Numbered from the stretch's first letter, positions 1-12,640 are shown. The stretch is DNA of 64,000 bases from Muraenolepis orangiensis (GCA_027704905.1 CM051005.1:24295203-24359202); one strand, 5' to 3'. The notes: a model not told the origin generated them from the letters alone. Program-made: numbers and translations.

Positions 1-107
1 TAATATATAATGTACAGTTTACAGTTGCTAAAAGACAGTCTACTAGGTATAACAACAGCTATAAGATTACTTATATAGTATGTATGAGATATGTGCATAA
101 TAATAGG

Positions 108-110
<3 letters not shown>
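1..110 (-). mobile_element. LINE 3'-end fragment (inverted copy)
   Basis: Read on the minus strand, this stretch matches about 17030-17160 along its length. Both share the phrase CCTAGTAGACTGTCTT and end in TGTACATTATATATTA, with an AT microsatellite on the other side. The 17-kb copy continues into a tail with AATCTAATCTAATC, typical of fish L2/CR1-type LINE 3' ends, so this is read as a 3'-end fragment of the same family. It runs off the window edge. Confidence 0.5.
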
Positions 111-157
<47 letters not shown>

Positions 158-1584
158 CAGATATACAAGTATTTAACAGGTAGTGTTTAGGGGTATGCAA
201 TTATGGGAAAAAAATAGATAAATATATATAAATACGTCAAGGAGAACTGGATGGGTGAATAACAACAGACGATGTGGTGGTGGGGGGGGGGGGGGGGGTT
301 ACCAGCGGAGATGTGCTGCCTTCTTCTGCTTCTTTGTAATTCTACAGTAGTAACGTTCCGCCTGTCATCCTGACAACCAAACAGTCTCCGCTGATCAGTG
401 TTGACTGAAAGGTCAGTCCAATGAGCAGAGCCAAGTAGGAAGGACTATGTCGCCAGCCAATGGGAATATGCAGAGGTCCTGCAGAAACGTAAACGGGTTT
501 GTTATTCACATACACTAATGGGAGTGTAGGCCTGGGAGCAAACTCACCCCTATTAGATGATTGAGATTAGATTTAGTGGATTAGATAAACACTAGAGGGG
601 GTGGGGGGGGGGGGGGGGGGGGTCAAGAAGTTCTTCTTGAAAGTAAACAACCAAAGGTCAGTCAGACAGGAATTATATGTAATATAATATGTCATGTTGC
701 AAAACCATGTCCTCTGTTTGGATTGTTGTTATTATTGTTAATACTGTTGCATACAATAGAAGAAGGAATTCACCGTGTGAGTTTAAAACACAATATGACA
801 CATATAGCGCCTGTAGAACTTGTTGTGGGGGACAAACCCGGCGTCACCTCCTGTCAGTAACATCTAAAAGCAGTGCAGAACATGGATGGAACGACCACGC
901 AGGTCAGCACCAGGCCGGTAACAATAAGAGACCAGACAGCAGGACAAAAAGAGGGTATGCTCCTTTTCCATTAAATGTGGTCCTTTCATAGAAGAGGCGT
1001 TTTTTTATTTTGGAAATGGACCAGAAGAAGAAAAGCGAGGGCATGACCTTGATGATGAATCTGATCCGGTGACCGTGTCTTCTTCATTTCTTCTCTCTCC
1101 CTTTCAGCTGCTAACCCGTTTGTACAAGATGCCGGTTACCATGTTGCAGCACACTTCATCTTAATCCTGCACGATTGGGGGGTTGAAACAAAGTTAGCTT
1201 TGAATGGGAAGGTTTCAGTGTGGCAGAGCACGTATAAACAAAAGCCTTGCTCCCGCTCCTTGGGCTTCTCTGACAGGCGATGATGCTACGTGTCAACTCC
1301 TGAGAGGTGGAGGTTTGCTCAGACACGGACAGCCGAGGCTGTCCGACAGACATCTCATCTTAAGCCCCGTCCGCAGTGTGCCCTTTCCTCACCTGCTGCC
1401 CAATGACTGATTACAATGACAAAAGAGGCTAGGGCCCGAGCCTGTCACACGCTGCAGTAGGAATCCATCCATCCACCACCTGAAGACATCTGCTGCTGGA
1501 TCACAGCGAGGTGGTACAGCACCACGACAACAACAACACCTTCAACGCACACACCGTGAGGGAAATGCCATTGGAGGCAAACAC

Positions 1585-1762
1585 ACATACACACGCGCAC
1601 ATACACATACACACATACACACATACACACATACACACGCGCACATACACACATACACACATACACACATACACACATACACACATACACACGCGCACAT
1701 ACACACATACACACATACACACATACACACATACACACAAACACACATACACACGCGCACAT
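1585..1762. repeat. Complex (CA)n / ACACATAC microsatellite
   Basis: About 180 bp of 8-bp ACACATAC units interspersed with ACACGCGC. Because it has no stop codons it produces long false open frames on both strands, of His-Thr-type and Cys-Val-type composition. Confidence 0.95.
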
Positions 1763-2348
1763 AAAACCAAATCCAACAAAAATGTAAACTAAAAGCTTTT
1801 GCCGCACACATATTTGACCGGGGTCACAATTTCAAGCGGTGCAACAAATTAAAAGGATTTTTTTTGCACAGTTGGATTGCCATTAAAATCGCTGGCAAAC
1901 TTTTGACGAATGAACTTAAATGGACTGAGGGCTGAGTGTCTCCCTGGCAGGAGGGGACGCTGGTACTGTGGTCATTTGGACTCACTTCACTGTGACCACG
2001 CCGGGGTTTTTTTGGCACTGTTGTTGGCCGCAATTTTCATTCTTCATTTTAATTTTCTAAAAGAATAATTATTATACATATGTGTACATGTGTATATCTT
2101 ATTATAAGATACACTTAATTATATTTTATATCATCACACCTATATATAAAAGTTATATGAACTATTAATATATATAAATATATATATATATTTATATAAA
2201 ATGTATATGCATGGCTTGTATGTAGTCTTTTATATAGTATGTGTGTTATATAGTCTGAAATGTAACACAGAGTTTATTTCACCGAAAAATCAACCCATAC
2301 CCAAAATCTACTCCTGGGGATTTTTGACCTATGCAATACCTTGGCACT

Positions 2349-2354
2349 CCCCCC

Positions 2355-2413
<59 letters not shown>

Positions 2414-2414
2414 G

Positions 2415-2449
<35 letters not shown>

Positions 2450-2458
2450 GCACGCATG

Positions 2459-2502
<44 letters not shown>

Positions 2503-2516
2503 CACACACACACACA
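2349..2516. repeat. Poly-C followed by (CA)n with CACG variants
   Basis: A run of about 21 C is followed by roughly 145 bp of CA dinucleotides with several ACGC and one ATGC interruption. Confidence 0.95.
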
Positions 2517-2736
2517 ATGATATCTGATAGGAATAAATGAGGAGCTTGAAGCTTGCAGAGCGTCTGTTCCGTAGCCGTCGGGGTGAACAGATCCCAGGGT
2601 AAGCTTCTTGGCACATAAATGAACCGTGGGCTTTTTCTAATTGACCCCTTGGTGACTTGGAAGCAGTCCAAGTAAATGTGATCTGCTGCCTACATGGTTT
2701 GACTTGGCTTGTGTTTCGGTAGCTAACAGAGAGCCG

Positions 2737-2737
2737 A

Positions 2738-2770
<33 letters not shown>

Positions 2771-2773
2771 TCC
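2737..2773. repeat. Imperfect (CTG)n trinucleotide run
   Basis: Eleven or so CTG/GCT triplets with one TTCTG interruption, not inside any supported exon. Confidence 0.8.
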
Positions 2774-4296
2774 CTGCAACACCAAGGTCGTCGTTAGCTC
2801 GGTCCATGTTTTAAGGACGGTTGCCCCCCCCCGGCCGTAGGCCAGTATCCTACGCGGCAGCTAGTTTTCAGTGACTTCAGTGGCCACAGACTGTGATGCT
2901 CAGCCAGCCCAGATGCTCTGACTTGAGTAAAACAATACATTGCTCTTTCTCTCTGCCAGAACAGCAGAGCAGATTGTAGCACGTTGCGATGCTGATGCTG
3001 ATATAATTGCAGTGCACATCTCAACGCTTGATCCGTTAGGCTAGTACGACTTTGTTTAGCTTAAAAGAGTTGCATACAAAGTGTCTACACAATGTTTTGC
3101 TTCCCAATGTGAAGCTGCCAACGTCTGCTTGTCTTCTGGTGGTGATGATATTGTGTATATCATCCAGTGAAATCATATTCGGTAAATATACGTAGCAATC
3201 AGACAAAACAGCAGCTAAATTGAAGGATGTTCACGTTGCAAATTCCACCATTAACTTAGGATATTATATCCCATCAAATACATCCCATTAAATGTGTAAG
3301 TAAGTAAATTAACTATCAAAACAATCAAAATATTTTAGATAACACCAACTCTCAATCTCGTTTCCACTGTGACTGTAACAACTCAACTCTGGCCGGTACG
3401 GTGGATCAATTGAATTCAACCATTTACAAACATTCGGAAATTTCATCTGATTATTAGCTGTCATGCTAATGTCTGTGGCCAAACAAGCTAGCCGTTCAAC
3501 ACACATTCAAGGCAACAAGCAATGACGTACAGCGCTGTAGAGGTTTGATGATTTGAACTCAATAGCTGCTGACCAGACATCAATCCACATGGAGCAACAT
3601 CAGTGATAATGAAATGCACACATTCACATCGATGGATAACCTGGATAAAACTTTGTGAATAAAAGAATGGCTAACATTTATTTTTTTATCCAACAAATAA
3701 ATACATGGATTACCCTAACCCAGTGGTTCCCAAACGTTTTCTCCAGGACCCTCCTTTAGAGAAAATATCCCCCCCCCCCCCTCCATGCACCCACATAAAG
3801 ACGCTCTCAGACCAGTGACGTGCGGTGAGGTTCGTGGCTGAGGAGGCACTGACTCTTTCTTAGTCAGATTTACAAATATATGAATTCAACAGAGTAGCAT
3901 ACATTCACCGTTCAACTGGCTGCTTGCACATTGACTACTGGTTATGTTTCATATTTTTGTATCAGCATATATATATCATGTATATCATATCATATATATC
4001 ATATACCATATCAACATTCTTCACACACACATACAGTAGGTAAGGTACAGATTTGGTCAAAGAAGAACGTTACATTTATAGCGGCTCAGAGTGAGCGCTC
4101 TGCACCCTCCGTGTGTTCTTAATTTGCCGTCACAATTCATACTCATTCAATACAAATTAAAGTATCTTTAGTCCGCAACAAAAAGACAAATGTAGTTAAA
4201 AAATGTAATAACTTAAAAAAAAATTCTTATTTTTTACTTGGAATTCTTATCTTATTTTATATACAAGATATAAAAATAATAGACAAGATAAGAAAA

Positions 4297-4331
4297 ATAA
4301 TGGAAGACCGGCATCGGTCTTCCATTATTTA
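4297..4331. other. Perfect inverted repeat (hairpin-forming)
   Basis: The arm AATAATGGAAGACCG is followed by GCAT and then by its exact reverse complement, giving a 15-bp stem with a 4-nt loop. It lies in AT-rich non-coding DNA between other short repeats. No function can be assigned; it may be the centre of an old palindromic transposon. Confidence 0.7.
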
Positions 4332-6587
4332 TCACTTCCAGTTTTGATTGAAAGTCAAGTTGTGAGAAATGTTTTAGCTTATATAATCTTCCATTTTTCC
4401 AGTCAGATATAAACGGACTGATGCCGTGCACTTGAATTTCTACACTTGACTTTCTTAGCTAGCATATTACCCACAATGCCCTCTGTCTGTAACACGCCCC
4501 CCAGGCAGGCAGAGCTACTGGCTGCCTCCCTTCCTGCTTTTTCATCATTCGTCATTACTACGCCCCCCCCCCTTTATATTTAGCCACGCCCCCCTGTCAT
4601 TACTCCGCCCCCACCTCCCAGGCACTCCATCACAGCCGTTTCGTACTTTTCATTTGCGTTCACTGTTTCTGAATGTCACAAGCCAAGAACACACTTCTTA
4701 CAGCTGCTTTCTTGCCTATTTTTCTTTCAATTTACTCCATGTCTCTAAAGCAATTTCTGGTTCACATTTATAATTGAGAGTCTTGGGCTTTTGACCAGCT
4801 TTTCATGCCGAGGGTGGAAACTGTCTAGATCTCAACTTAAGCGACAGCCTCGGGTAAACCAAAACATGTATTCCAGCCAACCACTGTTTGTCCTCGCTTC
4901 CAGAGCAGGGATGTTACTCATATCACCAGGAAATAACTGGAAAGCTATTCCATAACATAGAAGACATGCTCCAATATCGCTAATTTGATCAGATATCAAA
5001 ACTAATAATGGTTGTATTCCCATTAATGTAAGTAGGAGCTTGGTAGTTTATACCAGGGCAGTAATAGTTTTTTTTTTAATTCCATAGTTCCATGGTTTCA
5101 TAGTTGAAAAAGAGAGCAGAATAAAACAAGTCTCTTCCCTCTCTGTTCCTTCCCTATGTTTCTCAACACACACCTGCGATTGACAGGCAAGATGGAACCA
5201 ACTCTCTTGCAATTTCTGACACTCACATAACGTCTCTTAATTCTTAATAACTTTAGTAGTGTCACATCAGAGCATGGAGAATAATGCCAAGTACCACTAT
5301 ACTTATTACATACAATCATAAATGTAGTTATACTTATGTACTTATAAATGTACCGTGTCTTACAAGTTGTTGATGAGAACATCACACCTAGTACTATTAT
5401 ATTAATTATACACATTCATAAATGTACCTTGTCTTACAAGTTATTGCAAATATTAACATATATAATTCACACATGTCCGCCGTGGTCCTTAATGCACAGC
5501 TCAGCACGTCCCGGGCGGCACCTCATTGGTGTGTGAAGAGAGGACCGCTGAACAAAAGCAAGGCAGGTTAGGCAGAGAAGACCAAGCAAACATGCAGCTG
5601 GACGGCAAAGAGACGGAAGTGAGCCAGACGTTCTTTCAGGTTGTCAGACATCCCTCGGCCATTCAGCCAGGAGAAGAAACATGGTATTGATCTAACGGCC
5701 TTTGATCCACACCGTGAATCGTATCAAAGGGCAGCAGGAGGCAAACTGAAAAGAAGACCAAGAACCAAGAAATGTAATTTTTTTTCCATCCTTTCTTCAT
5801 CTTAACAACACCTTTCCTGCTCCCCCACACCTCGCCTCGTCCGCCCGCCTCACAAGACAGACTCACTGTGCCGTTGCATCAGCCCATCTGGGCTTCTTGT
5901 CTCCAGAATTTTTCCTGGTTAGGGGGGGGGGGGGCATTTGCCAACGTAAGAAAGACATCAACGTTGAATATTGAACGTGGTTAGGACGGGGAATGGTTGG
6001 ACCCAGGGGCAGAGTGGACTATCGTTGGTTGGTTGCATGTCATTGGCATACATGTGAACTAAGGAAGTTGTGCCCTTGTGTCTACTGTATGGAGCCTTGG
6101 GTTCCATACAGTTATGTGTGCCTTGTGCTCCTGAAAAATACAATACCTTTTGCCCACGTCACCACAAACACTATGTGGCTTGTGTTGCTGCCAGTATGTT
6201 ATGGCCACTAATATTACAAATTGCATGCTATTACCAAGGGAGGAAAGCAGATTTGACAGCAGAAATGACAGGTGACAGCTTGCCGGAAGGCTGTTGAGGC
6301 AAGTTAGATTGGCCAGAGTGATGCTTGTTAAAAATCCCTATACACTTCCTGGCAAAATTTGGACTGCTGACATCTGAATGAGTCCTGTCTCTGAGTAACT
6401 TCCCCTTGAAACTGGAACTATTCCTAAGACCACACATCTGTGAGTTTGCTTCCCTCTAATGGAAAAAATGGGCATTACCATGGATATTATTTATGATTAA
6501 TATATTTTCTTTATGTATTTTATATAGGGAGACCGTTTAAGAAAAAAATAATAACAATGACATTTATGATTGGATGTTTAATTCAGT

Positions 6588-6590
<3 letters not shown>

Positions 6591-6644
<54 letters not shown>
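6591..6644. repeat. (AC)n microsatellite
   Basis: Pure AC dinucleotide run of about 54 bp, followed about 140 bp later by a second pure run. Confidence 0.97.
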
Positions 6645-6646
<2 letters not shown>

Positions 6647-6784
6647 ATTTTAATTTGTGAATTATTATTTTTACGGTAATTATATTTTATTCAGCATATG
6701 ATAAACCTGTTATTGTGTATTGTGGACATATGGTTCTCTGAGTGCATCATAATATATATGTGTGCAAAGTGGAAATCTGACAAT

Positions 6785-6840
<56 letters not shown>
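6785..6840. repeat. (CA)n microsatellite
   Basis: Pure CA dinucleotide run of about 56 bp. Confidence 0.97.
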
Positions 6841-6844
<4 letters not shown>

Positions 6845-7204
6845 GGTCGATAATATATCATAGCCCATAACTTATTCATGCCATATTGTGGCAAACAAGC
6901 TCAAATAGGTAAATTGCTGCTTGGCACATATTGTATCTTGAGCCCCCTCTAGTGGTTAGTGGAGCTCAGCACATGTTTATGTTCATGACTAAATATACAA
7001 TCAGGAGACATATAAAACTGGTTGAAAATGATAGATGGGTCCAGGTCTGGTCTGGCCAAATTAATCAGTTGATTCAGTTGAACAGGAATAGCAAAGTAAA
7101 GCAAAGTAAGTAAAGACATACAAGGCATTATTTCTTGCATCAGAAGAAGAAGTAAAATGTGTATTGCACACCTAATACCTAGTACTATTATATGAATTAT
7201 ACAC

Positions 7205-7655
7205 CCGGCTCCTCCTAGCAAAAGTGACACCCTAAACATAACTGCTCCTGACAAGCTGGCTGTCTCCTTGCATGGCTGACTCAGCCGTCGGTGGATGAAT
7301 GGGTGTATGAATGGGTGAATGTGAGGCATGACCAGGGGCGTTTCTAGGGTTTCTGGGGGCCCTAGGCAAAATCGGCCTATTTTGGAGGGGGGTCCCTCGT
7401 GATCGAGAAGTCCAACGGGGGGGGGGGGGGGGGGGAGGGGGTGATCGCGAAGTCCAACGGGGGCGGGGGGGATCGCAATCGAGAAGTCCAACCGGGGGGG
7501 GGGGATATAATCTGTCGTCCTCGGGGGCCCCCTTCCAGCTCGGGCCCCAGGCAATTGCCTACTTTGCATACACTGTTGCGACGCCCCTGGGCATGACTTG
7601 TACCACCCTTGGGATAAAAGCGCTATATGAAAAGCAGTCCATTTACCATTTACCA
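7205..7655 (+). mobile_element. tRNA-derived SINE, 5'-truncated, split by a hAT MITE
   Basis: This is a copy of the same SINE family as 31320-31578 and 48590-48825, here in plus orientation. It begins just after the position of the tRNA box B (CCCGGCTCCTCC), runs through the body (GGAGACAGCC-type and TGGCTGACTCAGCC segments) and ends in the GATAAAAGCGCTATAT tail with a short CCATTTA repeat. It is interrupted at 7333-7589 by a hAT insertion. Confidence 0.75.
7333..7589. mobile_element. Non-autonomous hAT-like MITE, 257 bp
   Basis: The ends are inverted (CAGGGGCGT on the left, ACGCCCCTG on the right). The element is flanked by a perfect 8-bp direct repeat GGCATGAC at 7325-7332 and 7590-7597, the target duplication length of hAT transposons. 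The inside is G/C-rich with several G-runs and has no coding capacity. It sits inside a SINE, and the uninterrupted SINE copy at about 48626-48645 shows the target sequence once. Confidence 0.85.
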
Positions 7656-7699
7656 TGACAGGTATGTAGCATTTGTATAAGATTCTGTAAGGCGTTGTA

Positions 7700-8060
7700 C
7701 CTTTGATAAACATGTGGCACTCAACAGGTGCAACATGAGGCCCTGCCACACACTGGGCCTCACTCAGCCTCTCCTTCAGGGGCCAGTGGAGCTCCACAGG
7801 CTGAGTGAGGCCAGAGAGGACCTCAGGGAAGAGCCCCCCCTTCACCCTGCTGCCTGCTCCCTCATTACCCCCTCAAGCCCCACAGGGGGGGGGGGGGGGG
7901 GGCGCTCAGGGGAAGACATCAAGGCAGCGGACGACTGACAGCCCGTATACTGCATCAACGCCCCCATGTGAGGAAGGGGGAGGAGAGGGAGTTCTGAACC
8001 CTGCTGGAGGAGCTCCTCACCTCCTCTGAGGTCGGTCATCTTAGATGCGAGAGTGCCGGT
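7700..8060. other. Unidentified GC-rich non-coding segment
   Basis: Locally GC-rich sequence with a G-run at 7887-7902 and several short overlapping open frames on both strands, none with a recognisable domain. It could be part of an unrecognised transposon or an untranslated region. Confidence 0.3.
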
Positions 8061-8269
8061 TGGCATCACACAGGTGCCCTACATGAAGGAAGGTTTTACG
8101 TCTGTATAAACAAAACGCTTCGTCAAAGATGGTGTGCAACAGCATTAAATCTGTGTTGGACAGTTTCATTCTGATGATTATCAATGAATTGGTCACTTTC
8201 TTACACTATTAGACTATCATACACTATCATACTTTTGCTGGACTTTCTGGACTCATTACAGCCACTGCA

Positions 8270-8830
8270 CTGTTCTGCACTGTACTGCACTGCACTGTAT
8301 TCATGATGCAACTGCACTACTGGCACTTTTAAATGCCTTTTAAATGCTGTTTGCGCAATTCAACACATGTATATAAGTAGATTAGTTATTATAGACAGGT
8401 AGATATTGTTCTAGATATTGTTATATATCGTTTGCCAACTTATTGTACTTTTCCCTTACTGTACTTTTACCTGAACTTATTGTACTTTTACCTGAGCACT
8501 GGTTCAGTTCTAGGAGACTTGTTAGGAATGAAATGCACTTTTGACTTCTGGTGACGAGTTGTTCTCTTACCTTCCTTTGTTGAAACACACTATTGTAAGT
8601 CGCTTTGGATAAAAGCGTCTGCTTAATGACGATGAATGTAATGTATATATCATCCATCATTGTTATTTTGATTGTGTACAGTATTGTTATAGTATAGTGT
8701 TGTATAGTATAAGCGTAGAGTACATAGTATATAGTATAGTATATTGTATGTTTGGTAAATTGTATGAAATTCATACTGTGCGAGGGAATGGGGAGAAAGC
8801 ATTATATTGCAATCGTGGCCAATAACCACG
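8270..8830 (+). mobile_element. LINE/SINE 3'-end material
   Basis: The phrase TGTATTCATGATGC...GCACTACTGGCA recurs at 10446, and the segment around 8780 (GAATGGGGAGAAAGCATT) recurs at about 9840, 10625 and 36245. A core GTAAGTCGCTTTGGATAAAA with GCGTCTGC at 8597-8635 is shared with 13148, 14143 and 42606. These are dispersed retroelement 3' ends; exact element limits are not visible. Confidence 0.6.
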
Positions 8831-9049
8831 AAAGGTTATTGTAACTCCCCTTCAGTAGTGATATACATAGTAGTATATGGTGTATTGTAGTGTAGATTGG
8901 TTATGGACAAACCAAATGTATAATATTGTTCCGTTCTGTATTTATTTCTGATAGGAAATAATAGGACACAACAGACGGCAAAGGTTGGTAAAAAATAATT
9001 AAGATAAAAATATTCTCTCGGCTTCTCAGCTCTTCTGAGCAGCCCACAG

Positions 9050-9175
9050 AACTCTAGTGTGGACATCCAACATGGACACTCAACATGGACACCAAAATGG
9101 ACACCCAACATGGACACCCAACATGGACACCCAACATGGACACCCAAATGGACGCCCAACATGGACCCCTAACAC
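9050..9175. repeat. Short minisatellite, ACATGGACACCCA-type units
   Basis: Units of about 12-15 bp based on ACATGGACACCCA are repeated about nine times with variants. Confidence 0.85.
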
Positions 9176-9389
9176 ACACCTTGGAGCACAGGAGCACAGA
9201 CGTTGATACAGACTTTGAATGGGGTGTATGGGGTACAGATATACACAAAATATGTGTTTAGCCAAAGTATGAAATAATAGGCCATGGGATACTAGCCAAG
9301 AAGCCACTTTCATATATGTTTCCAACCTTTATCTAGGTCACAAGCACTCAATATATTCTCTGTACAGTTTTGTACTTTTTTTTACTTCT

Positions 9390-9535
9390 TTTATTCTATT
9401 CTGTTTTTATCTTATCTTATTTTTATAACTGCTGTCTGTCGTCGGGTATTGCACATAAGATTTTCACTCACTGCTTTATACTTGTGTAAACTGTGAAGTG
9501 ACAATAAACTTGACTTGACTTGACTTGACTTGTTT
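9390..9535 (+). mobile_element. LINE 3' tail with TGACT repeats
   Basis: The segment contains GTATTGCACATAAGATTTTC, then AGTGACAATAAACTTGACTT followed by direct TGACT repeats. That arrangement (an AATAAA-like stretch, then a short tandem 3' repeat) is typical of L2/CR1-type LINE 3' ends in fish. Confidence 0.6.
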
Positions 9536-9779
9536 TGTTGGATCCATTCTTGGGATAGTTGGAGTTGAGATGATCTTCATTCCACGTATTAGACCTCTAT
9601 GGAAAGTTGGTTACCAGCTTAATAGAGACACTTTTAGTGTGGCCATCCACGAATGTAACATAGGAAGGCTAATAATACTGTATGCACCACAGTTTCACAC
9701 ATCCTAGTGTCACATATAGCGTCTCTGCTTTTAAAACTAATGAACCGTTTAAAGGACTGCTGTAAATTTAATTTAATTT

Positions 9780-9900
9780 GAAATTGAAACAGAAAATGGA
9801 TGCGTTTGATTAAATAGACCCAGTCCTATATATCTAGTGAGGAAATGGGGAGTAAGCATTCCATTGTACTTGTTTCTTATGGTAATACAAATCTTGAATC
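9780..9900 (+). mobile_element. LINE 3'-end copy
   Basis: Contains GAGGAAATGGGGAGTAAGCA and a terminal AATCTTGAATC. It matches 10620-10690, 8780-8820 and 36240-36330. Confidence 0.5.
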
Positions 9901-10445
9901 TAGTGTGGACTCTGAGATGTTGTGTTCTGCTGTCAGCAATGCTGTGTCCCGCTGCCTCTATCAAACCATCAAAGTACCCTTATGTGTGTGTTGGACATCG
10001 TAGCCCAAAACATTGCTGCAAAACCGAAGCCATATCTCTGAAGATGTGATCCTATAAGTGGTGAATTATTGCTGTATGTAGGTCACACAGAGTCAAATAA
10101 ACAAAAACACATATGAATGCATGGTTGTTTTTTGCTCTTGAGTTTCAAGAGATGCTTGGCAAAAGGTGTCATTGCATTTCTGGGCCACATGGGGGCACGT
10201 GAGACACCGTATTTTGCCTTCGAATTGAGAACCAACTATTGCGTTCTCCATATTCAGAGATTGTAAGAGATCTGATCTAATTGTAATGTCCTTAATACAA
10301 GCATGGATTCATGGATTCATTCAAGCATGGGCACACAAAATAATTTAGTTTTATTGTATTATAAGTATTATTTCAATGTATTTCAGGTAGGCCATTTTAG
10401 ATGTGGATGATTTGGATACAAACAAACACTAACATCACCGCAACC

Positions 10446-10690
10446 TGTATTCATGATGCTGCTGCACTACTGGCATTTAAATGCTTTTAAAGATTTTTGT
10501 AAAAAAACAAAAAACATGTACATTCAACACATGTAAATATCATCATCATCATATGTTCTTTTTTTGTTTATTTTTATTGTATATATAATTTTTATGGTAA
10601 TGTTTTGAATGTTTACTGCGGGAGGAAATGGGGAGTAAGCATTCCTATGTACCTGTTTCAATTGGCCAATAAAATATCTTGTATCTTGTA
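10446..10690 (+). mobile_element. LINE 3'-end copy
   Basis: Begins with the same TGTATTCATGATGC phrase as 8300 and ends in GGAGGAAATGGGGAGTAAGC followed by AATAAAATATCTTGTATCTT. It lies head-on against the minus-strand LINE coding remnant that starts at about 10900. Confidence 0.55.
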
Positions 10691-10899
10691 CCTCAGCCAC
10701 ACCTGACCAAGTGTTGAGAGAGGACCAGACATTGTTCCCATGTTTCATATTTTGATACAGACAGCAGTTATAAAAATAAGATAAAAATAGATAAAAATCG
10801 AAAAAGAAAAAATGCAATTTATAAAATGCAATATATCGGCACAGAAAAGAGCAATATGTATATATAAATCAATGTAATAAAATATACATTGTTATATGC

Positions 10900-11947
10900 T
10901 ATACGCCCTTGTTCAGCAGCCTGATGGCCTGACTGTGGAAGCTATCTCTGAGTCTATTTGTACTGCACTTGATACTGCGGTACGCCTGCCTGACGGTAAA
11001 AGTGAATACAGTTCGTGGCTGGGGTGGGCAATGTCTTTTATGATGCGTTTGGCCTTGACCACAGCACCGCTGTGGTATCTCTCCAGGAGGGAGGGGAGCT
11101 CACCTCCAACGATATACTGGGCCGTCCGCACCACCCTTTGAAGCGCTCTGCGCTCGAGTGCGGTGCAGTTCCCGTACCAGGCGGTGATACACCCTGTAAG
11201 AACACTCTCGATGCTGCCGTTATAGAATGTTCTCAGGATGCGGGGGCCCATGCTGAATTTCTTCAGACGCCTGAGGAAATACAGGCGTTGTTGGGCCCTT
11301 TTCACCACGTGTGTGGTGTGCGTGGACCATGTGAGGTTCTCAGAGATGTGTACGCCAAGGAACTTGAAGCTGCTGACCCTCTCTACTGCAACACCGTCGA
11401 TGGAGATAGGGCTGTGCTCTCCCCTCTGCTTCCTGAAGTCCACGATCAGCTCCTTGGTCTTCTTGACGTTGAGGGCGAGGCTGTTCTCCTGGCACCACTG
11501 CTCCAGCGATCTAACCTCCTCCCTGTAGGCTGTCTCGTCGTCGCCGGCGATCAGGCCCATCACTGTCGTGTCGTCAGCAAACTTGATGATGATGTTGGAG
11601 CTGTGCATAGCCATTCAGTCGTGGGTGTAGAGGGAGTAGAGGAGAGGGCTCAGCACGCATCCCTGGGGGGCTCCCGTGTTGAGGGTCAGTGGCTCTGAGG
11701 TGGTGCTGCCCATCCTCACCACCTGGCGGCGGTCCGACAGGAGGTCCAGTATCCAGCTGCACGTGGATGGGGGCACGCCTAGACCTCTAAGCTTGGTGTC
11801 GAGCTTGGCAGGAACTATCGTGTTGAACGCTGAGCTGTAGTCCACAAACAGCATTCGCACATAACAGTTCTTTCCCTCCAGGTGGGAAAGGGCAGTGTGG
11901 AGGGCCATGGCAACATAAATACAAACAAGGTAAAAAACATAAAACAC
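10900..11947 (-). pseudogene. LINE reverse transcriptase fragment (CR1/L2/Rex-like), broken
   Basis: The minus strand encodes the C-terminal half of a non-LTR reverse transcriptase. In order there are a VDYSSAFNTIVP block, GAPQGCVLSPLLYSLYTHD, the catalytic FADD motif (KFADDTTVMGL), then the SSFKFLGVHI and AQQRLYFLRRLKK blocks usual in fish jockey-superfamily LINEs. Reading is interrupted by an in-frame TGA at 11615-11617, directly between the YTHD block and MAMHSSN. Near 10985 the frame shifts by one base so that the usual C-terminal tail is read in another frame. The 5' half (endonuclease, early RT) is absent; the start at 11947 is only the open-frame limit. This is a dead, 5'-truncated retroelement copy. 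The antisense open frame at 11015-11698 is its shadow. Confidence 0.85.
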
Positions 11948-11949
11948 AA

Positions 11950-12640
11950 CATTAATTACACATTAAAAGCCGTTCTGAACATGTGGGTTTTGGTAAGTGT
12001 TTCAAACAAGGAGGGATCAGCACAGTCACAGATGTTTTCTGGAAGAGAGTTCCAGAGGGAGAGGGCAGCTGTGGAGCGCTCTGTGGCCCCAGGTCCGGTG
12101 CTTGGTTCTGAGTGGCGGAGGCAGGAGGCTGGTATCAGAGGAGCGGAGGGAGGAAGTGTGGTGGGGGAGCGGGTCAGTGAGGTAGAAGGGGGGCCATGTT
12201 ATGGAGGGCTTTATAAGTGAGGGGAAGAACTTTGAATGGGATCCGTTGAGGCACAGGGAGCCAGTGCAGGTTCTCATGTGGTATCGGGAGCGGGTGTGGG
12301 TGAGCATGAGCATGCGAGCAGCGGCAGATGTTTATTGAAGAGTTTGGATTGAATGCCATGAAGAAGGCTGTTACAGCAATCAATTCTGGATGTGATGACT
12401 GCGTGGATCAGGGCTTCGGCAGCAGAGAAGGATAGTGATGGGCGGAGACAAGGCAGTTCTGATTATGTGTTTGACGTGCTGTTCATGAGAGGTTGGTGTC
12501 GCAACAAAGTTGACTCCAAGGTTGCGTATGTGTGGAGTGGAGACAGAAGTTGTGGGTGTCTTTTGGTGACGGATTTGGGGCCGATAATGATCATGTCCGA
12601 TTTGTCACAGTTTTAAGAATTTGGTATGAATCCATGATTT
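11950..12640 (-). mobile_element. L2-type LINE C-terminal coding remnant
   Basis: Two minus-strand frames together show the pattern typical of L2-like RT C-termini: ENLHWLPVPQRIPFKVLPLT, then YKALHNMAPLLPH, then a LRSSDTSLL block. They are out of frame with each other and carry no RT catalytic core. The fragment abuts the other LINE remnant at about 11950, suggesting insertion of one next to or into the other. Family assignment rests on these blocks only. Confidence 0.6.

Larger units (their letters stand above)
111..7200. other. Gene-free, repeat-rich interval
   Basis: I find no exon series, domain-bearing reading frame or RNA gene here. Short open frames (for example 689-991 on plus) have no recognisable domain. 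The interval holds (TA)n at 108-150, G-runs at 283-298 and 602-622, the CA/CACG tracts, CTG run and hairpin listed separately, and at about 3813-3850 a phrase beginning CAGTGACGTGCGGTGAGG that looks like one end of a DNA transposon whose other end I could not find. Confidence 0.6.

Noticed and set aside
689..991. 100-residue open frame on plus
   Set aside because: No domain, no splice context, no codon bias that I can see; length is within chance.
6949..7845. 298-residue open frame on minus
   Set aside because: Runs across a SINE, a hAT MITE and unique DNA, so it cannot be an evolved protein.
11015..11698. 227-residue plus-strand open frame
   Set aside because: Exact antisense shadow of the LINE reverse transcriptase remnant.
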